This document shows, piece by piece, positions 13,201 through 26,982 of a DNA stretch of 64,000 nucleotides. The translations under genes were made by a program, and so were the position numbers. Below the pieces are notes generated by a model that worked only from the letters and a program-made list of their open reading frames with translations, ran no database searches and was not told the DNA's origin. This DNA comes from Cloeon dipterum (Eukaryota; Arthropoda; Insecta; Ephemeroptera; Baetidae): the NCBI RefSeq assembly GCF_949628265.1, contig NC_088788.1, forward strand, positions 11,532,001 through 11,596,000. The letters are read 5' to 3'. Each line of letters starts with the position of its first letter. The stretch's first letter is position 1.

Positions 13201-16200
13201 TGCTCTCTTCGATGCACTCACCGAGTTTAGGCTCTCGCTTGCCAGAGCGTGCTGCGGAGCGTTTTCAGCTTATTGATTTCAGGCGGCCCTGCTCCTGCTG
13301 CTGTGCACACACACACACACACAACCCAAAGACTGCATTTATTCACGCACGGCTGCCAAGTAACAAAGCCGCATGTGCATCGCTCCTCGATTTGATTTAT
13401 TATTTTTCTGAACCCAATCTACGAGCAAAGAGTGCGAGCTTTCCCGGAATTCGTCCCGCCAGCAGTTATGAATTGAAGAGAAAGAAAGCGTGTGCATGGT
13501 GATGAATTTGTCGGTCCGAAAAACGCATCCATCAACTCTGTCGGTGGTCCCTCACTTTCGTGTCGGCGCAAATCACGACTTGGGACCGTTTACGACACAC
13601 GCAGTTGTGCCATCCCACACCGGAAACCATGCGACACTCGCGTAATTGATTTCTTGCGGGTGAAACGCAGTTGATTGCGACCAAAACAGGAGTTTTCGAG
13701 AGAAATCTGCTTTAGCATGTCGACGAAATCGAGACAAATTTATGCAGTCGGCAGCAGGCCAAAGGCGCAAAAAAGAAATGGAGAGTTCGTCGACCCGTTT
13801 TTGCACATTCGGCGGTGTGCTCTTCCAAAAGAAAGAAAGAAAGAAACTCGTTTTCTGCGCTCAGGTGGAAGAAGAATGAGCTAGAGATGTTTTATTTTCG
13901 CCAGGGCAGCGAGAGAGAGCGCAATCAGCCACAACTTTAATGCCTTTTTAGGCTGCGCGACGCTGGAAACGGTACAGCGAAAAATTGTCGCTCGACGGCG
14001 CGCGCCGAGAGCTGTTAAAACAAACGCGATTCCCAGGAAAGAATGGAATGAAATTACAGCACCGCGACCTCGCTGCTCTGCCTCGAATGCTCGACGAATT
14101 CCGAGACATGCACATTAAATTTGAGAACGGTGCAAGGTGTGAAACACTGCAAATTTGGACGGATTCGCGTCAACACCTCACTTGACATCCTGCCAAGGAT
14201 CACCAAGAGTTTACTACGACTTCTGCTCGGAAATGAAAGTATAACAACTAAAAATCGTTGTACTACTTGGAAAGAAGACACTTATAGAATTTCAATTCAA
14301 CTAAAGAGCAAGCAGTAGCGGTTAGGAATTTTTGATGAACGGATTTATACATTTCTCAAGAATTTTATTGAAGTAATTTTTATATTATCTTGATTTAATT
14401 TCTTCAAGCGGTTCTAAACAATTTCTCACGAAAATCATCTTTTTTAACAAAAAAAAATAATTACGGTTGAGGGAAAGAAGCTTTTAAATAGGTTGATGGG
14501 AAACCAACACACAAAGTCCAATACACCGCACACTCGCACAGACTTTAGTTTATTTTTCACTCAGCCTTGTTATACTAGTTTATGTGTTTGCGCTAATAAT
14601 TATGTATCGCATATCAGTCATTATAGACGCTGAAACATTTCACAAGCGAGTGCTTTTAGGCGCAACGGAATTCATACGTTGAGGTCTCGGTGGAAATTAT
14701 GAGCCGTTGGCGCTTGATGATCTGCGCCGTGAGCACAATTATCATCATTGCTGCCGAGAAAACAAACAGTTTACACGGCAGCTGCATGATGGAAATCTAA
14801 TGGCGACGTGCGGTACATTTTTTTACATGAAAGTGGAAGGCTTCGCAATTAATGCAGCAATCGTTTTGCGGCCAGAAAATGAATTTCATGTAAATTAGGC
14901 GTTGCAGAAATAAAGAAAACAACGCCACCCACAAACCGGCAATTTCCATAATTTCTTCCAGGTGCATTCGAGACTAGAACAAACGCACGCGGTCTTGTAA
15001 TAGCTTCATTTAATAAAAATAAAATCAGACGGAACAAAAGCGCCGCGCAGCTGCTTGAGACTCTTAATTTATTTCTGAGCACAATCGCGGTGCGACGAAT
15101 GAGTTAAAAGGGCGTTCACCGTTCTCAGCACTAGCGACAGCAGCTTTCGTTGTTTTAATTTTTCAAAGAAGTTACTAGTTATGGTAATATGAATCTTGCT
15201 TTACACAAAGTCTCGAATCCAGCACCGCCCATAATGTCGGATTTCCGTCCTTTGTACAAGGTTTACTTCCCAAAATCTTTCGTAACCCTAAAAATTGGTC
15301 AAGCAATTTGTAACAACAAAGGAGTTCCTTTAATCCAATGAAATATTTACTCTGGATCGGCATCACTTCCCCACATAAATAAAAATCGTATCAAAATTTG
15401 TTCCAAAAAGGATTTTATCTGCAATATAGACCAGATCCGGTAGCGCAATATTTTAGATTTTGATTGGGAAAACAACATCTCTTTAAATGGATTGGGAGAA
15501 TTTTTTTAACATTGCAATAAAACTCAAAAAATTAACAAATTTAAAAATGGATAGTTTTGTTTAGCCTCTGTTGTTTTATTTTTTTATTTTATATTTCAAT
15601 ATGCTCACCGTACGTCGAGTATTACTACAGTCAACGTTTTCTCTTTGTAAAAATCAATTATTATCTCCCGTGGCAGCACGACAAAGACAAGAGAAATCTG
15701 TCACCAGTCAAATCAGCAATATTTTTGCACCGGTGACGGCTGGAATAATTTCTGCTCGTTGGGCTGCATTACAGCAATTTTACCGACTCCCACGCGACGG
15801 ATTGCGCCAGTCAGCAGCGACCTGGTAAGTGGAAACCCAGCGCGCGACTTGCTTTTGCCGTTTTAAGCAGGCTCTCGCAATTAGACCGACGCTCTGCATG
15901 CGTCGTGACCTGTGAATTCAAACTCGGCTGTGTGCATGTTTTAGTAGTTGACGAAATTTGCAAACAAGAGAAGTAGCAGAGCTGCGGCCGTTGCGTCCGA
16001 CGCGGACACAAAAGCAGACGCGAAAATGCAGCCGTGGGAGTCGGGGCCTTGAACGAAAACTCGCGACGAGATAAATTCGCGGACAGAGTGGGTGCAGCTG
16101 CTGCCGCCTCGAATAGATCGAAATCCTGCTGTTTTATTGATTTTTTCTGGTCTGCTGCTAGGTTTTTCTAGTTTAATGGATCTTAACTATCAGTTCATTC

Positions 16201-19200
16201 TAACGCCTTGAAAGAGATGTTAAGTGCCTGTGTTACTGCCGAAATATGAAGCTGAATTTCTTAAAACCCGCTTAATGACGTTGTAAATCTGTATTTGGAC
16301 AAAGTTTGATATTGCGTGCTGGGTTAAAAGAATTTTCCACTTTAGGATTGGCTATTATTTTGAAACAAAATTAAATCCAAACAAGCCAGAGGTGAACGTA
16401 CGAAACTTCAGCTTTTCTCTTGAAGGAAAATCTGGGCGACTGTTAACCTCGGCAAGTTCGTTGAATTAAAAGTGAGCTGGCTAGCCGCTCGAAAAAGGCA
16501 AAAGCTGTTGGCGCACGGAGCCCACAGGCCGTGCTTGCACGCTCTTCGCGCGCAATGTATTAAAAATGAGCCAAGAATGCAAAGAGCACTCATGTCATAT
16601 AATCTCGGCGCAGGTATCCAAGCCGCACCTTTTGAGCGTGGGCCAGCAGCTCATCGAAAGTATAAGTGGACACAGACAGCAGGCGAAAATCCCACGATCA
16701 CTTGCTCTGCTCTGGAAACGGCGCAATTTTCCGATTTGGCTCGTTGACAGAGAAAAATGATTCGAACTTCAAAGGCCGCTCGCTGCTGGATAGAACGGGC
16801 GAGATAACATCGTCTGTCTTACGCCTGCTGAAAGGCATGTTTTTGCGCACGATCGGAAAAAGCAAATGCATTCCAATGCCTCGCGCTGTTGGGTGCACAC
16901 AGCATTGTTTCACGATGAAAAATTTATGGCTGAGCAAAAAACAAGATCAAACGATTGATTTGTGTTACTCAAGACGGAATTCTTATGTGGGATAGCATTC
17001 CACCCAACCAAATTGTTTTTATTTATGACTAAAGACATGATAAAAGCAATTAAGTGTCTCACTGTCGGTTAGTTGTTACAATTTTACCCGTTTCTTGAAG
17101 AGTTATTTCCTACGGAGCAAAAAATATTATTTTCTTTTTATAAATTTTCAATTCTTGAGCATGGAATTGGTGAAGAACCGACGGTTTACTCTAAAATGTT
17201 AATAGAAACCCTAGATTGGTTGGAAGAACTCCTCCAATCAACCAGAAAAGCGTTGGAGGCAAACATGTCACGAGCAATAGTTACAATGTAACTTGCCGTA
17301 GGTGATAAATAAATCTGAGGCGTGTGATTCGCCGACAAATCTAGCGAGAGGTGGCAGCGATTGAGCACGGAACAATGAACAAAGCAGAATCCCCGACGAG
17401 TAAAAAGGCAATCAGGTGGGAATGAGCAGGCAACTTTTCCCTTTCCCGTAGCCGAGGGGAAAATACGAAAGGCGCACAAAAAGGAACCACTCTCGGTGCT
17501 GCTCAATCGTGGCCCTTGGCAGCGGGAAAAAATATTAATGAAAGGTCAGACCATCATCAACAACCATCAACACAGTCCCTTCCTTTCTCCTCTCGGCTGT
17601 TTTTCCCTGCTTCGAGAAGGAATGCCAAAGCAAGACGGCCAAGATGCCGCGCTGACCCAAATTTTTCTCTCCGCCGCCACAATCGGCCGTGTGCTGGATG
17701 TGAAACAATTAACATTTTTTCGACTTAATTGGAGATAGCATACATTCAAGACGTTTTGTCGGGTGAGCATAATTATTGTTGTTTAGATTGCATCAAAGTG
17801 ACACATGCTGATGTGAAGAAAACATGGGGAAACTTGGCCAAAATACTGTCTGAACTACATTTTAAAAGGCGCTAATTTATATTAATGTCATCGACTTGCA
17901 TAATGTGCCGTGCAAAAATCAGTAAAAATGGTCACCTAACAGTTTTGTAAATAGAAAAATAGACCAATCAAACCAACCACTTTCTAGTGATGTGACGCAT
18001 TTAGTAATTTATATTGAAACGATTAAAAAATTGGGACGAGCGCATTATCCCCAATTATCACCCAATTAAAATCAAAGCTGACGAAATATGGATATAATAA
18101 ATCGTCGCACAAAATCTTTTCAGAGATTTCTACGTCCCATTAGTCCAATTTCCGAAGTATATATATACTACCAGAGATTGATGCGGATTGACGTGTGCGT
18201 GCTGTGATGAGTGCCGAGCGGCTACCTCAAATTTTATAATAATAACAAACTCTTATAATCAGGTTTTCTCTGCAGCTGGGGCAGGCCAGGCCCACATCAC
18301 GGGTGATTAGAGTAGCCTGCCCTCTTTTTCTACTGAATATAAGCCCCTCTCGCATGTAGGCACTTTTTACGGGAATTTAATGACTAGGTGATAAGTCGTT
18401 CCTGTTTCTTGTTTTCGGGTTAACTAGTGACTTGCAACTACATTTGAAAGAGAAAAATCGCGACACAAAAAAAACTGCCGATTTTCTTTAATTTCCGAAA
18501 AAAAAAATACCATCGCTTGCTTGATAAAATCGGTTGTTTTAAATTAAAATCCACTTCATGAACATGAAAGTCCTCTGCAATTAAATTAATCTAATTAGCA
18601 CATGTGAGCGAGCCAGCTGAGCTTTGAAATTTGTTAATAGCATTTACAGAAATCTCCAGGAGCAAAATGATAATTGAGAGAAAATGAAGAACGCTGCAGG
18701 CGAAATTTGCATACTTGATTGGTCCACTCTCGAGACGAAACAAATAAAAAGTCAGACGCATACACACAACAGAGAGGGAACTCGTTCCTCGCATGACTCG
18801 CTCAATTTTCTGCCTGGGAGTCTCTAGTCGGTTTGCTTTGCTCTTGCTGCTCGGCAGCCAGGGCGGGACAGAAAAAAATAATAATACCAAACCGCCGCAG
18901 AGCAGGAAAGCGGTGGTGAAAAAACCTATAGGAGAGAGAGACGAAGCGAGAGCGAAGGAGAGAGAGATAAACAGAGAGAAGGATCAAGGGCAAGTGTAAC
19001 TAGAAGGCATTTTGAAGGTATTCGGCCTGCCTGTGTTCGTAATATGACGTGAGAGGCTGCTGAAAAGGTGGAGCCAAAAAAGGAGACGCGAATTGGGCTC
19101 ATTATTTAGAGATGATTTGAATGGAACGACCGGCCTCTCGGAGAAATTGCTAAAGCCGATCCAATAATTATGAAGAAACAGCGAGATCACCAAAATTCAA

Positions 19201-22200
19201 ATTTTGCGAGAAAGTTGAAACATTTTTTTTTACTCCGTAAGTTTCCAAAACTATGTCATTCAAGCAGCGTTGTCAGCGGAATGCAGCGAAAGGTGTTTAC
19301 GCTTGGTGTGCAACCGCACGCACAATAGGTGCCCATCATAATTCGCATCCTGTGCGCCGAACTACGAGACAAGTGTGTCTATCGGCCGCTGATGAAAAAA
19401 ACACATCATCCTCTTGCCACTAATGAGATATCTATCCGAGACTTTGATCTTTGGCATGGCGGATCAGCACAAAAGTGTGCCTTGCGTACGTAAATTAGTT
19501 ACCGAGAAGAGGAGCTTTCTATCAAGTTTTTGCCAGCTGCTGCATGGCTGGTCCATAAAACAATCGGACCTGCTACGCCACTTAAAAAGTAGTTTGCTTG
19601 CCGGCTTGATTATTTATTTATTTGTGTGCAACGAGCGCATGCACTCTCGTCGGATTGATTCCATTTGTTCAAGGATCTCATTGTTCTGCTACGCGTGTTC
19701 CACTATTGTCGCGCGGTGGTCTCTCAACGAAGAGCGTGCCTAAACAGAACATTGTTTCTCATCCTTAGAAAGTTGTTTGACAATTTTTCTATTCTTCCCG
19801 CACGTTATGGATTATGATCGACATTACTGATTAGTGCAGGCGAATTAAGATGCCACGCCAGACAATCGGAGAAAGAAGTCGTTTGCGACAGGGGAATTTT
19901 TGAGACAGGACTAAAACTGACGCATTGCCACAAAAATTAAAACTGCTGCTGAGAAAATTCTTAAAACAGGTTGATTTTGAGTTATAAATGTGAGCTGTTT
20001 TGGTTCGCAAATTATGGAGCTTTTCGGAGTTGGGAAACAATTATGGCACACATTAATTTCAACTCAGTTTAAATTATTCACGTTACCAAATATAGCCCAG
20101 ACATTAAAAAAGCCGTTTCGAAAGAACGCCGCTAACGCAATTCATTCTTTCTCTGCGCCGTTTTCGCGGCAGCATCCAAAGGGCACTAACCGTGTCGCGT
20201 GTATATATACTTTCATTATCACGAACGCATTGTGTGTTTTCACACTTGTCTAGAAGGGGCAATAGCACGCAAGTGAAATTCCATTTTTATTTATTCCTTC
20301 CGTCCATTGAGCTGCGATGTGAAAAGCGAGCGAGCGCGGCCATGGGAGCCGTGTAGCATCATCTCGCGCGCGCGGATGCGGGAATGCATGCATGCATGGG
20401 AGTTTGAGAATGGAAAATAATTGCACCGGCGGCGGTGGCGGCGGCTGACTGAGGTTTACGCTCGATCGTTGCTGGCGATGCCGAGTTTCGCTCTTCGGGC
20501 ATTAAATTCAAGGTGACGCCGGCGAGCACGGCATTATCCAGGCAATTATTATTCCCACATAGAAATCAGCGGCGAAACGAGCAATTGCGCCAGCTCCTTT
20601 CGTTTTGTTTTATTTCTCTGCCTGCCTGCTTGCTTGCTTGTTGTCACATTGCGAGGTGTTGGGTGACTTGGAAACCGCGCGACTGACGGAAAAATGACCG
20701 CACACGTCATCTCGGACGCAGATAGCGGCGCTGCTCTCACGGGGTGTTGCGCTAATTTGTCACTTTGTGTGTCGTGCAAAAGCACCGTGTTCAAAGAAAG
20801 CCGTGAGAATTGTTTATCTGTGACTAAGGTCCAACGAGCAAATCATTCCGTGTCATAACATTTGACTTGCGTCTTGCTCTTGGCATAATATGTGGCGAAA
20901 TGGAAAAATATTGATGTTTATCAAGCCTCCAATCACCTTCTGTGCGCTTTGATTTAACTGTTGTTTGAATTCCATTATTTTTGCTAATGTTTGAAAGATT
21001 GCAACTTAATGATTCCAACTTTACCCGCTAAAGAATAAATAGAATACAGATTAGACTAGTAGGATAACTATTTTAATACGTTAGGAAGGGAAATTAATCT
21101 TTAAATGGAAGATAGAATGAGAAACAAATGTTTTTTTGATTTCAATAGTACTGGAAATTTTTCTTATTCCAACTTGAGATTATAATTTAAATATTGCAAT
21201 TTCAAACAGGATCGAACGGCAGGGTTTTCTTGGAATTTCTCCAAAATGATTTGATTAGTCTCATGATAGTTTTATTGGCATACAAATTGGACTGCGGTGA
21301 AAGGTGGATTCCTTAATGAAATGTCCATTCACTTCTATCAACCGAAAGCAAGGAATATAAAACACAAACTTGGCAAGATTTGCAGAAAATAATTTCTCCG
21401 GCGCAGATGTCCTCTAATTGAATAACGCATTATATTACTTGCACTTTTCCTCCCCGCGCAGAACAAAATTACACACCGCGTGCAGTTAACGCTTTTGTCT
21501 GCAATTAACGCCGTTTTGCAAGAAACCGAGAAAGTGTGTCCAAGCTGGGTATAATAATCCTTGATGCGGCAGCACGAACTCGCATGGCGGCGAGCTGAAC
21601 GCACGAGTCGAAAAGCAAAACACAAATGCACCTGACTCACTGCCGCTAACGAGCCGATTTTCGCGACACCAAAATATGTTATGTTTATTATTTCTTCCTT
21701 TGCGGCAGTCTCCTCGTCACAGACGGGAGTCATGTGAGGCGGATTGCAGCTAATTGATGCAATGAATGGCAAATTGCGTCACATAATTCGCGCATTGTGC
21801 CGCTGCTGTCACGCCCCGGTTGCTTCCTTTCATCTTGCTCACTCACTTGAACGATTTCGGTTTCAAAATCGTGTTCTTTTTGCTCATCCCTAATTAATTT
21901 TTTTGGTTGCGTGGGCGAGTGCGAAATATCACATTAAAGACTCTAGCATAATACTGGTTTATTTTTTATCCAGTTCACACTGTCAACGGAGAAATGGTTA
22001 ATGATTCTTATAAATAGAACGGAAAATCTGTGGAAATATACGTGTTTATTGAGCGCAAGCGTAGACTACCATGATTATTAATAAATACTTATTTTTTCGT
22101 GTTCTAATGAATAGCTAAATTATTGTTTAAGTAATTATCACCACGGCAGTTATTTTAAAGAGTGCAAGTTTAGATTATTCACAAGATATTTAACTTTTGT

Positions 22201-25200
22201 TGATAGAAGATAAAATGTGACAGGATGAAAGGCATACGCTCCAATAAAATTGATGGTTAAAAAACCTCAAAATGACCATACCAGTTAAAGGGGTCAAGTC
22301 AGAAGCCCTATAAATATGGGAGATCGTGGGCTGAGGCGCACAGCCTGCAGTCCTTGAGAAATGATTTTAATCTCCTCCATTTAATATCAAATTTCCCGGC
22401 ATAGACGCAGATACATATATTCGTACCCGTTAGACCTAGACCACGAGCATCCACAACGATAAAAAATGTTTCTATCCAAACTATGCGGGCACATTTATTT
22501 ATATTATGTATTTTTTAATTTATACCGCACGACGCGCAAAACAGTTAGACAGTGCTTTCATTCTAATTTCGTTTCTCAGGCGGGTCACTTTGTCACTTGC
22601 TCTAAATGAATCACTTCCGTGGGTGTCGTCCTGCCGATTGGCGATAACCGAAACAAAAAGCAGGGTGTGATAGTGGCTCATGAGTGTCTTCCCCGGCGCA
22701 ACAAGCAAGACAGGTGTCTTTATCGCTTCAGGAAGCTGATAACCCTTCTTACGTGTTGCATGGGAAGTGAGCAAGAGTGCTGTTTCATGCACTTGCACTC
22801 ACGCCCCTCACAGCCGGTTTTTTTTAAACAGTTGTTGCTGTTTTCCTATGACTAACGACTCTCTGGCTGGAAAATTACTTTATTTAGTTTAAATTTTAAA
22901 GAGAGAAGGTTGTCATTTAATGTTTCCTTTTCAAACCTCACTAATAGCTGACCATCCAAAATTAATTTTCCACACAGAGTAAACACATTCTGTTTTTCTT
23001 GAAAAAGTTTAAAGCTTTGTGCGTATTCCTTTCTTTGTCGTATATTGAATTAAAAACCACTTTCTGTACCATTAAAAAAGGGAAAGATTATCAATTTTTG
23101 TAAGCCAAACGTGCAAATAATACAAATTTTAAATTTGTAGTTTCTACAGATTTAATTTCAAATCGGCTATCAGCGGGATTTTTCAACCTGACGCACTGCG
23201 CGGAGGACAACAGCGCTTGAACCATTCCCACTGCGCACGTACTCTGTTTGCCCAGACTGATCTACCCATCTTAGCAATTAAAATTTATTGTTATTGTTCC
23301 CTCCGTATGTCGCCTGGCCTGCACAGTCTCCGCAAAGAAAACACTCAAACAAACTCGACGATAAGAGAATTAAGGCTTGCTGACAGAGCGGGCGCAGGCA
23401 TGACAACAACAACCGACTAACTGGCACGACGATGCGAGCGAGGATGGCCGTTTGCCGTTCTTTCTCCCGAGGGCATTCCAATGACCCCAACGAGCGCGGC
23501 GCGAATAAAACGCCAACAAAATGCACAAAACTTGCGGCTTACCGCTCACGAAGGGTTCGGGGGTCGCTTCAACGCGTCCACGGCGAGTGCCAACTTGTCC
23601 TGAGGACCGGTCGGATCGTGGGACACCACCTGTCGGCCCGCGCCAAGCCCGGCTTACATGCCGCGCCGTGCTTTCGGAATGCGAGATGTGAACAAACACG
23701 GTTGCACGCACGGAGCCAGCGGTTGCCGACGAACAGCGGACCAATGGCATGCCTTCTCAGAGATACAGACAAAGCCGCTCCCCTCCCCTGCTGCACGAAC
23801 CCACTGGCGCTGGCCCATTTACCGCTAAGAGACTTAGGTCGCCATCTACCGCCAACTCTGTCAATTGCAAGCAACGTTAAGAGGAGGAATTATAGCGAGC
23901 GCGATGGGGGCACAAAGGTGGGATTGCTCTGGTGGCGGAGAGTGCAAGAACTGATCACAAAGAGTCAAAAAATATTCTAGTGATGCAAAAATCGCTCTAC
24001 AATTTAAATTTTACCCTCTGTTGGAAGTTACTGGCAATCTCCGCTGCCAAAGTTTTACTTGTTGTTTCCGACAGTTTGAGTTGGTTATTATTAATGAACC
24101 AGTTAATCACATTTTCACCGGTTTCTTTTAGTTTCTATTTTAACCGAGTTAACCTTCCCCGGATATAAATTAGTTCACTTAATTGTAATGTAATATTAGT
24201 TTTATAAATTATTTACTAAATGTATAAGGATATGAAATAGGTAATAATTATTACGTTCGAGGAAAATTTTTATTATTATAATCATATTTTATATATCTCT
24301 ATATTATGTTCAGCAGTATTATCACAAAATGGTTCAAAAAACTATAACTAGAAAATTGGAATAAAAATTAGCGATTTTTTAAAATCGAAATAAAGTAGAT
24401 ATCAACAATTTTGGACCAGAAAAAATATAAAGTTTTTAACTTTTTGAAGGGGATGCAAAATGAAATTCTGGATATACCGATTAGGCCCAACACTCATTTT
24501 AAGAAGAGTGCACGGAGCCACAAGTTCACAATTTAATTACATTCGCTACAGTTAATTCTTTTACAAGGTTTTAAAGCATTTTATTGCTTAAAAACAACGG
24601 ATACATTATCTTTGCCAACCATCGTTAGTTGCAGAGATGACAATTTCGCAACAGTTTCCCTCTAGGTACTTAAAAGCAAGAGAAAATTTTAAGTCTGAAC
24701 CTCTTTTCAGAAAGTTGAAACAAAAGTGAGAGCGTCCATTGGTCCATGAAATCGAATGATTTTATTTCTCTCCTCGTGCAATTACTTAAGTGCAAAAATT
24801 AATTGTAAACTTAAAAATTATAAGTCTTTAAGAGAGGCCTTGTTAGAAGATTTTACAACTAACTTCGCGAATGAATCCAATACATGATGGGAGCAATTAT
24901 TATCGTATTTCAATCTTTGAAGAAAGCAAATTAACAACTGATGTTAAAGGGCCAGATATGTAGACCTAGAGAAAATATTTCTGGTTGTCAAGTGAAAGTG
25001 AAAAAAAAACAAGTACTCTATGAATAATGCTGAGTTTTGACTGCCGATTCCGCTTCAGGTTGAATTGGTGAAATTGAGTTTAAATTCCTAGAGTGCGTAC
25101 GCGACCATTAACACATTAATTCAATTCGAAAAGAGAAGACCAAAGTTTGAGTGACAGTTCAGAAATAACATAGGATAGAGTTGCCAGAATTCAGTTTTTC

Positions 25201-25813
25201 TGTTCATCGACGTACACTGGACACAAAATAGAACTTTTTATCGCAGCCGAAGATCCCCATAAATTTGATCCGTATTTTACCTATAAAACAAACAAACGAG
25301 GAAAACGGTTAGATGATCCGGATGGAGGTTGGTTTCGTGATTAGTGGCGAAAAGAAAGTGAGAAAATAAATACATAAATTCAACTTCAGGTGATAAGATA
25401 ATCACCGAGTCTGAAATCATAATTGTTACTAATACGCCTCAAGGGCTCCTTATTATTGATTTTCGGGGGCGTGCACTAGCACACAAACTGTAAAGAACGA
25501 CCGAAATCAGTGTTCTCGCAATAAGGAGTCCTTTTCGTTTCCGTTTTCATCACCTACGAAAGTGAAGCTTTTGGTCTCTTAAGTTCGCCCTTCGTGTAAT
25601 TCGCTAGTATTCAAAGTCGCAGCAAACGAGAGTGAAATGTGAACTTATTTGTTTGGAAAATCGCCTCCAAACAGAGTCAATTTCACCACAAGCGCCTCTG
25701 CATAGCAAAGAATTGCACTAAACGACTTAATCACTTCCATAGGCTAATAATCAGAGGGAAACATGGACATACACACATAAAAATGGCATCAAAAAGCAAA
25801 AATAAAATTACCA
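10299..25813. other. 15.5 kb without a supported coding gene (5' intron and/or intergenic)
   Basis: AT-rich DNA with islands of higher complexity and GC content, notably about 11250-11850, 13150-14200, 15800-16100, 16450-16950, 20280-20780, 21400-21850 and 23200-23950. Short open frames exist but none has codon or family support. An (AC)n run is at 13303-13322 and a CATG tetramer run at 20384-20399. A GTAAGC-type minus-strand donor at about 23540 in the GC-rich block could end a 5'UTR exon of the PEAK-like gene. The whole stretch fits a long regulatory first intron, but I cannot prove it. Confidence 0.5.
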
Positions 25814-26818
25814 TTATTCAGCATCAGACTCGTCAGATGCTTCTTGGGCAGCGGCAAGAGTGATAGCAGGCAGAACATCCTTCTCCTGGTCATCTTCCAA
25901 TTCTTCATCGCTGGAGCTGCTACCCGTCGAGCTGTTGGAGTCGCTCTCAGAGTCCTCCGACGACGAATACACGGGGGCAGGTGAGTAGCAGTGCTTCTTC
26001 AGACACTCGTTCTCCACCCTCAGCTTGTTGATCTCCGCCTGCAGCCTGCTTATTTCAGCTTGACATTTGCGCGTTTGGGCAGCTTCTAGCCCGGCTCGGT
26101 AATTGGGCTCCAGGAGATATTCCAACGGTTGATTTTTCAGGATCGCGAGTTCACTAGTTAATCTTTCGACGATCTTCTCCAACATTACCACGTTCTCCAT
26201 TAACTTGTTCCTCGGCTGTGATTGAAGATCGCCAGATTTCCCGTCGTCGTAAGCGTCGTTAAAGTCATTCAAGTAGTACTCTTGCTCGTCTGGCGGTGAC
26301 GAGTAATATTCGTCATCAGTGTCGACGCTGATACTCGAGTCTCTCTCTCTGCGTCCCTCCCTCCCCTTTGGATTCGCAGGCATGTCGATATCAATGCTGT
26401 CATTGTGATCTTCAATGAGAAATTGCGTCGTGTTGTTTGGTGCCACAGTCAGTTGCATGCGACGGGATGCAGATTGCATCTCCTGACTGCTGCCAGACTT
26501 CTTGCTCGACCCAGAACCGCTTTTCCTCTTCCTAGCACGACGCCTCCGCTTGCAAACTCCACTTAAGCGCTTTTTTCTGCTCTCTGCTCTGCTTCGTGGT
26601 GAAGTAACCTGGTGTCGTCTAGGACTTTTGGAACAAGCCATCGCTGCGCCTTCCGCCACTTCGGCCAATATTTTGATGCCACTCCCATCGTCAGCCTTCA
26701 CTTGTGGCGAACTAGGTGACGCTGGTGTCGACGGCTGCGTTTCAAAATGGCCGGAGGCGGACATAACGACAGAGCATTTGGACTCTGACTGCGGGGAAAT
26801 AGGCCCACTTACGCTCAT
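25814..26818 (-). CDS. HEXIM: HEXIM homologue, P-TEFb inhibitor
   Basis: Intronless, 334 residues, as human HEXIM1 is intronless. HEXIM proteins bind 7SK RNA and inhibit CDK9/cyclin T in the nucleus. Residues 81-100 are an arginine-rich RNA-binding stretch (RKKRL, KRRRRARKRK). Residues 126-137 read APNNTTQFLIED, the counterpart of the HEXIM PYNT block, with Asn in place of Tyr and the following Phe (133) kept. Next comes an acidic stretch with YY pairs (~165-192), as in HEXIM. Residues ~203-226 and ~247-275 are heptad-like coiled coil for dimerisation and cyclin T binding. The tail is Ser/Asp/Glu-rich. The frame stays open 180 nt upstream of this ATG, to an ATG at 26998, but that would translate through the TATA box at 26975; the ATG at 26818 is therefore the sensible start. 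Confidence 0.88.
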   Translation of the reverse strand: MSVSGPISPQSESKCSVVMSASGHFETQPSTPASPSSPQVKADDGSGIKILAEVAEGAAMACSKSPRRHQVTSPRSRAESRKKRLSGVCKRRRRARKRKSGSGSSKKSGSSQEMQSASRRMQLTVAPNNTTQFLIEDHNDSIDIDMPANPKGREGRRERDSSISVDTDDEYYSSPPDEQEYYLNDFNDAYDDGKSGDLQSQPRNKLMENVVMLEKIVERLTSELAILKNQPLEYLLEPNYRAGLEAAQTRKCQAEISRLQAEINKLRVENECLKKHCYSPAPVYSSSEDSESDSNSSTGSSSSDEELEDDQEKDVLPAITLAAAQEASDESDAE

Positions 26819-26940
26819 TCTGCACGCACAAGTTGCTTTTTCGGCGAGGGTTGAAAAATGTCTTTTGAAATGATAAAGCCAGCTTGAACTTTCCGGACAG
26901 GGGTGTGCACGTACCAGCTGCCTCTTCGTATGAGAACCAT
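26815..26940 (-). promoter_or_regulatory. Upstream ORF whose TGA overlaps the HEXIM ATG
   Basis: An ATG at 26940 opens a 41-codon frame ending in TGA at 26817-26815. The HEXIM start ATG is 26818-26816, so start and stop share ATGA. The peptide begins MVLIRRGSWY. If transcription starts about 25-31 bp below the TATA box (26957-26951), this ATG lies only some 11-17 nt from the cap and may be partly skipped. A role in re-initiation or HEXIM dosage is inference. Confidence 0.5.
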
Positions 26941-26974
26941 TACCAGAGTTCAGTGCCTGAGTGGTGCGTCGCAG

Positions 26975-26982
26975 CTTATATA
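26975..26982 (-). promoter_or_regulatory. TATA box of HEXIM (TATATAAG)
   Basis: TATATAAG on the minus strand, 157 bp upstream of the HEXIM ATG, in a GC-richer block (GGGG before, GCTGCG after). A TCAGGC start-like sequence follows at 26960-26955. This placement argues against the longer ORF as the true protein. Confidence 0.7.

Noticed and set aside
23432-23980. 182-residue plus-strand ORF and overlapping minus-strand ORFs in a GC-rich block
   Set aside because: Open in several frames at once because of base composition, no domain, no codon pattern. Could hold a 5'UTR exon or promoter.
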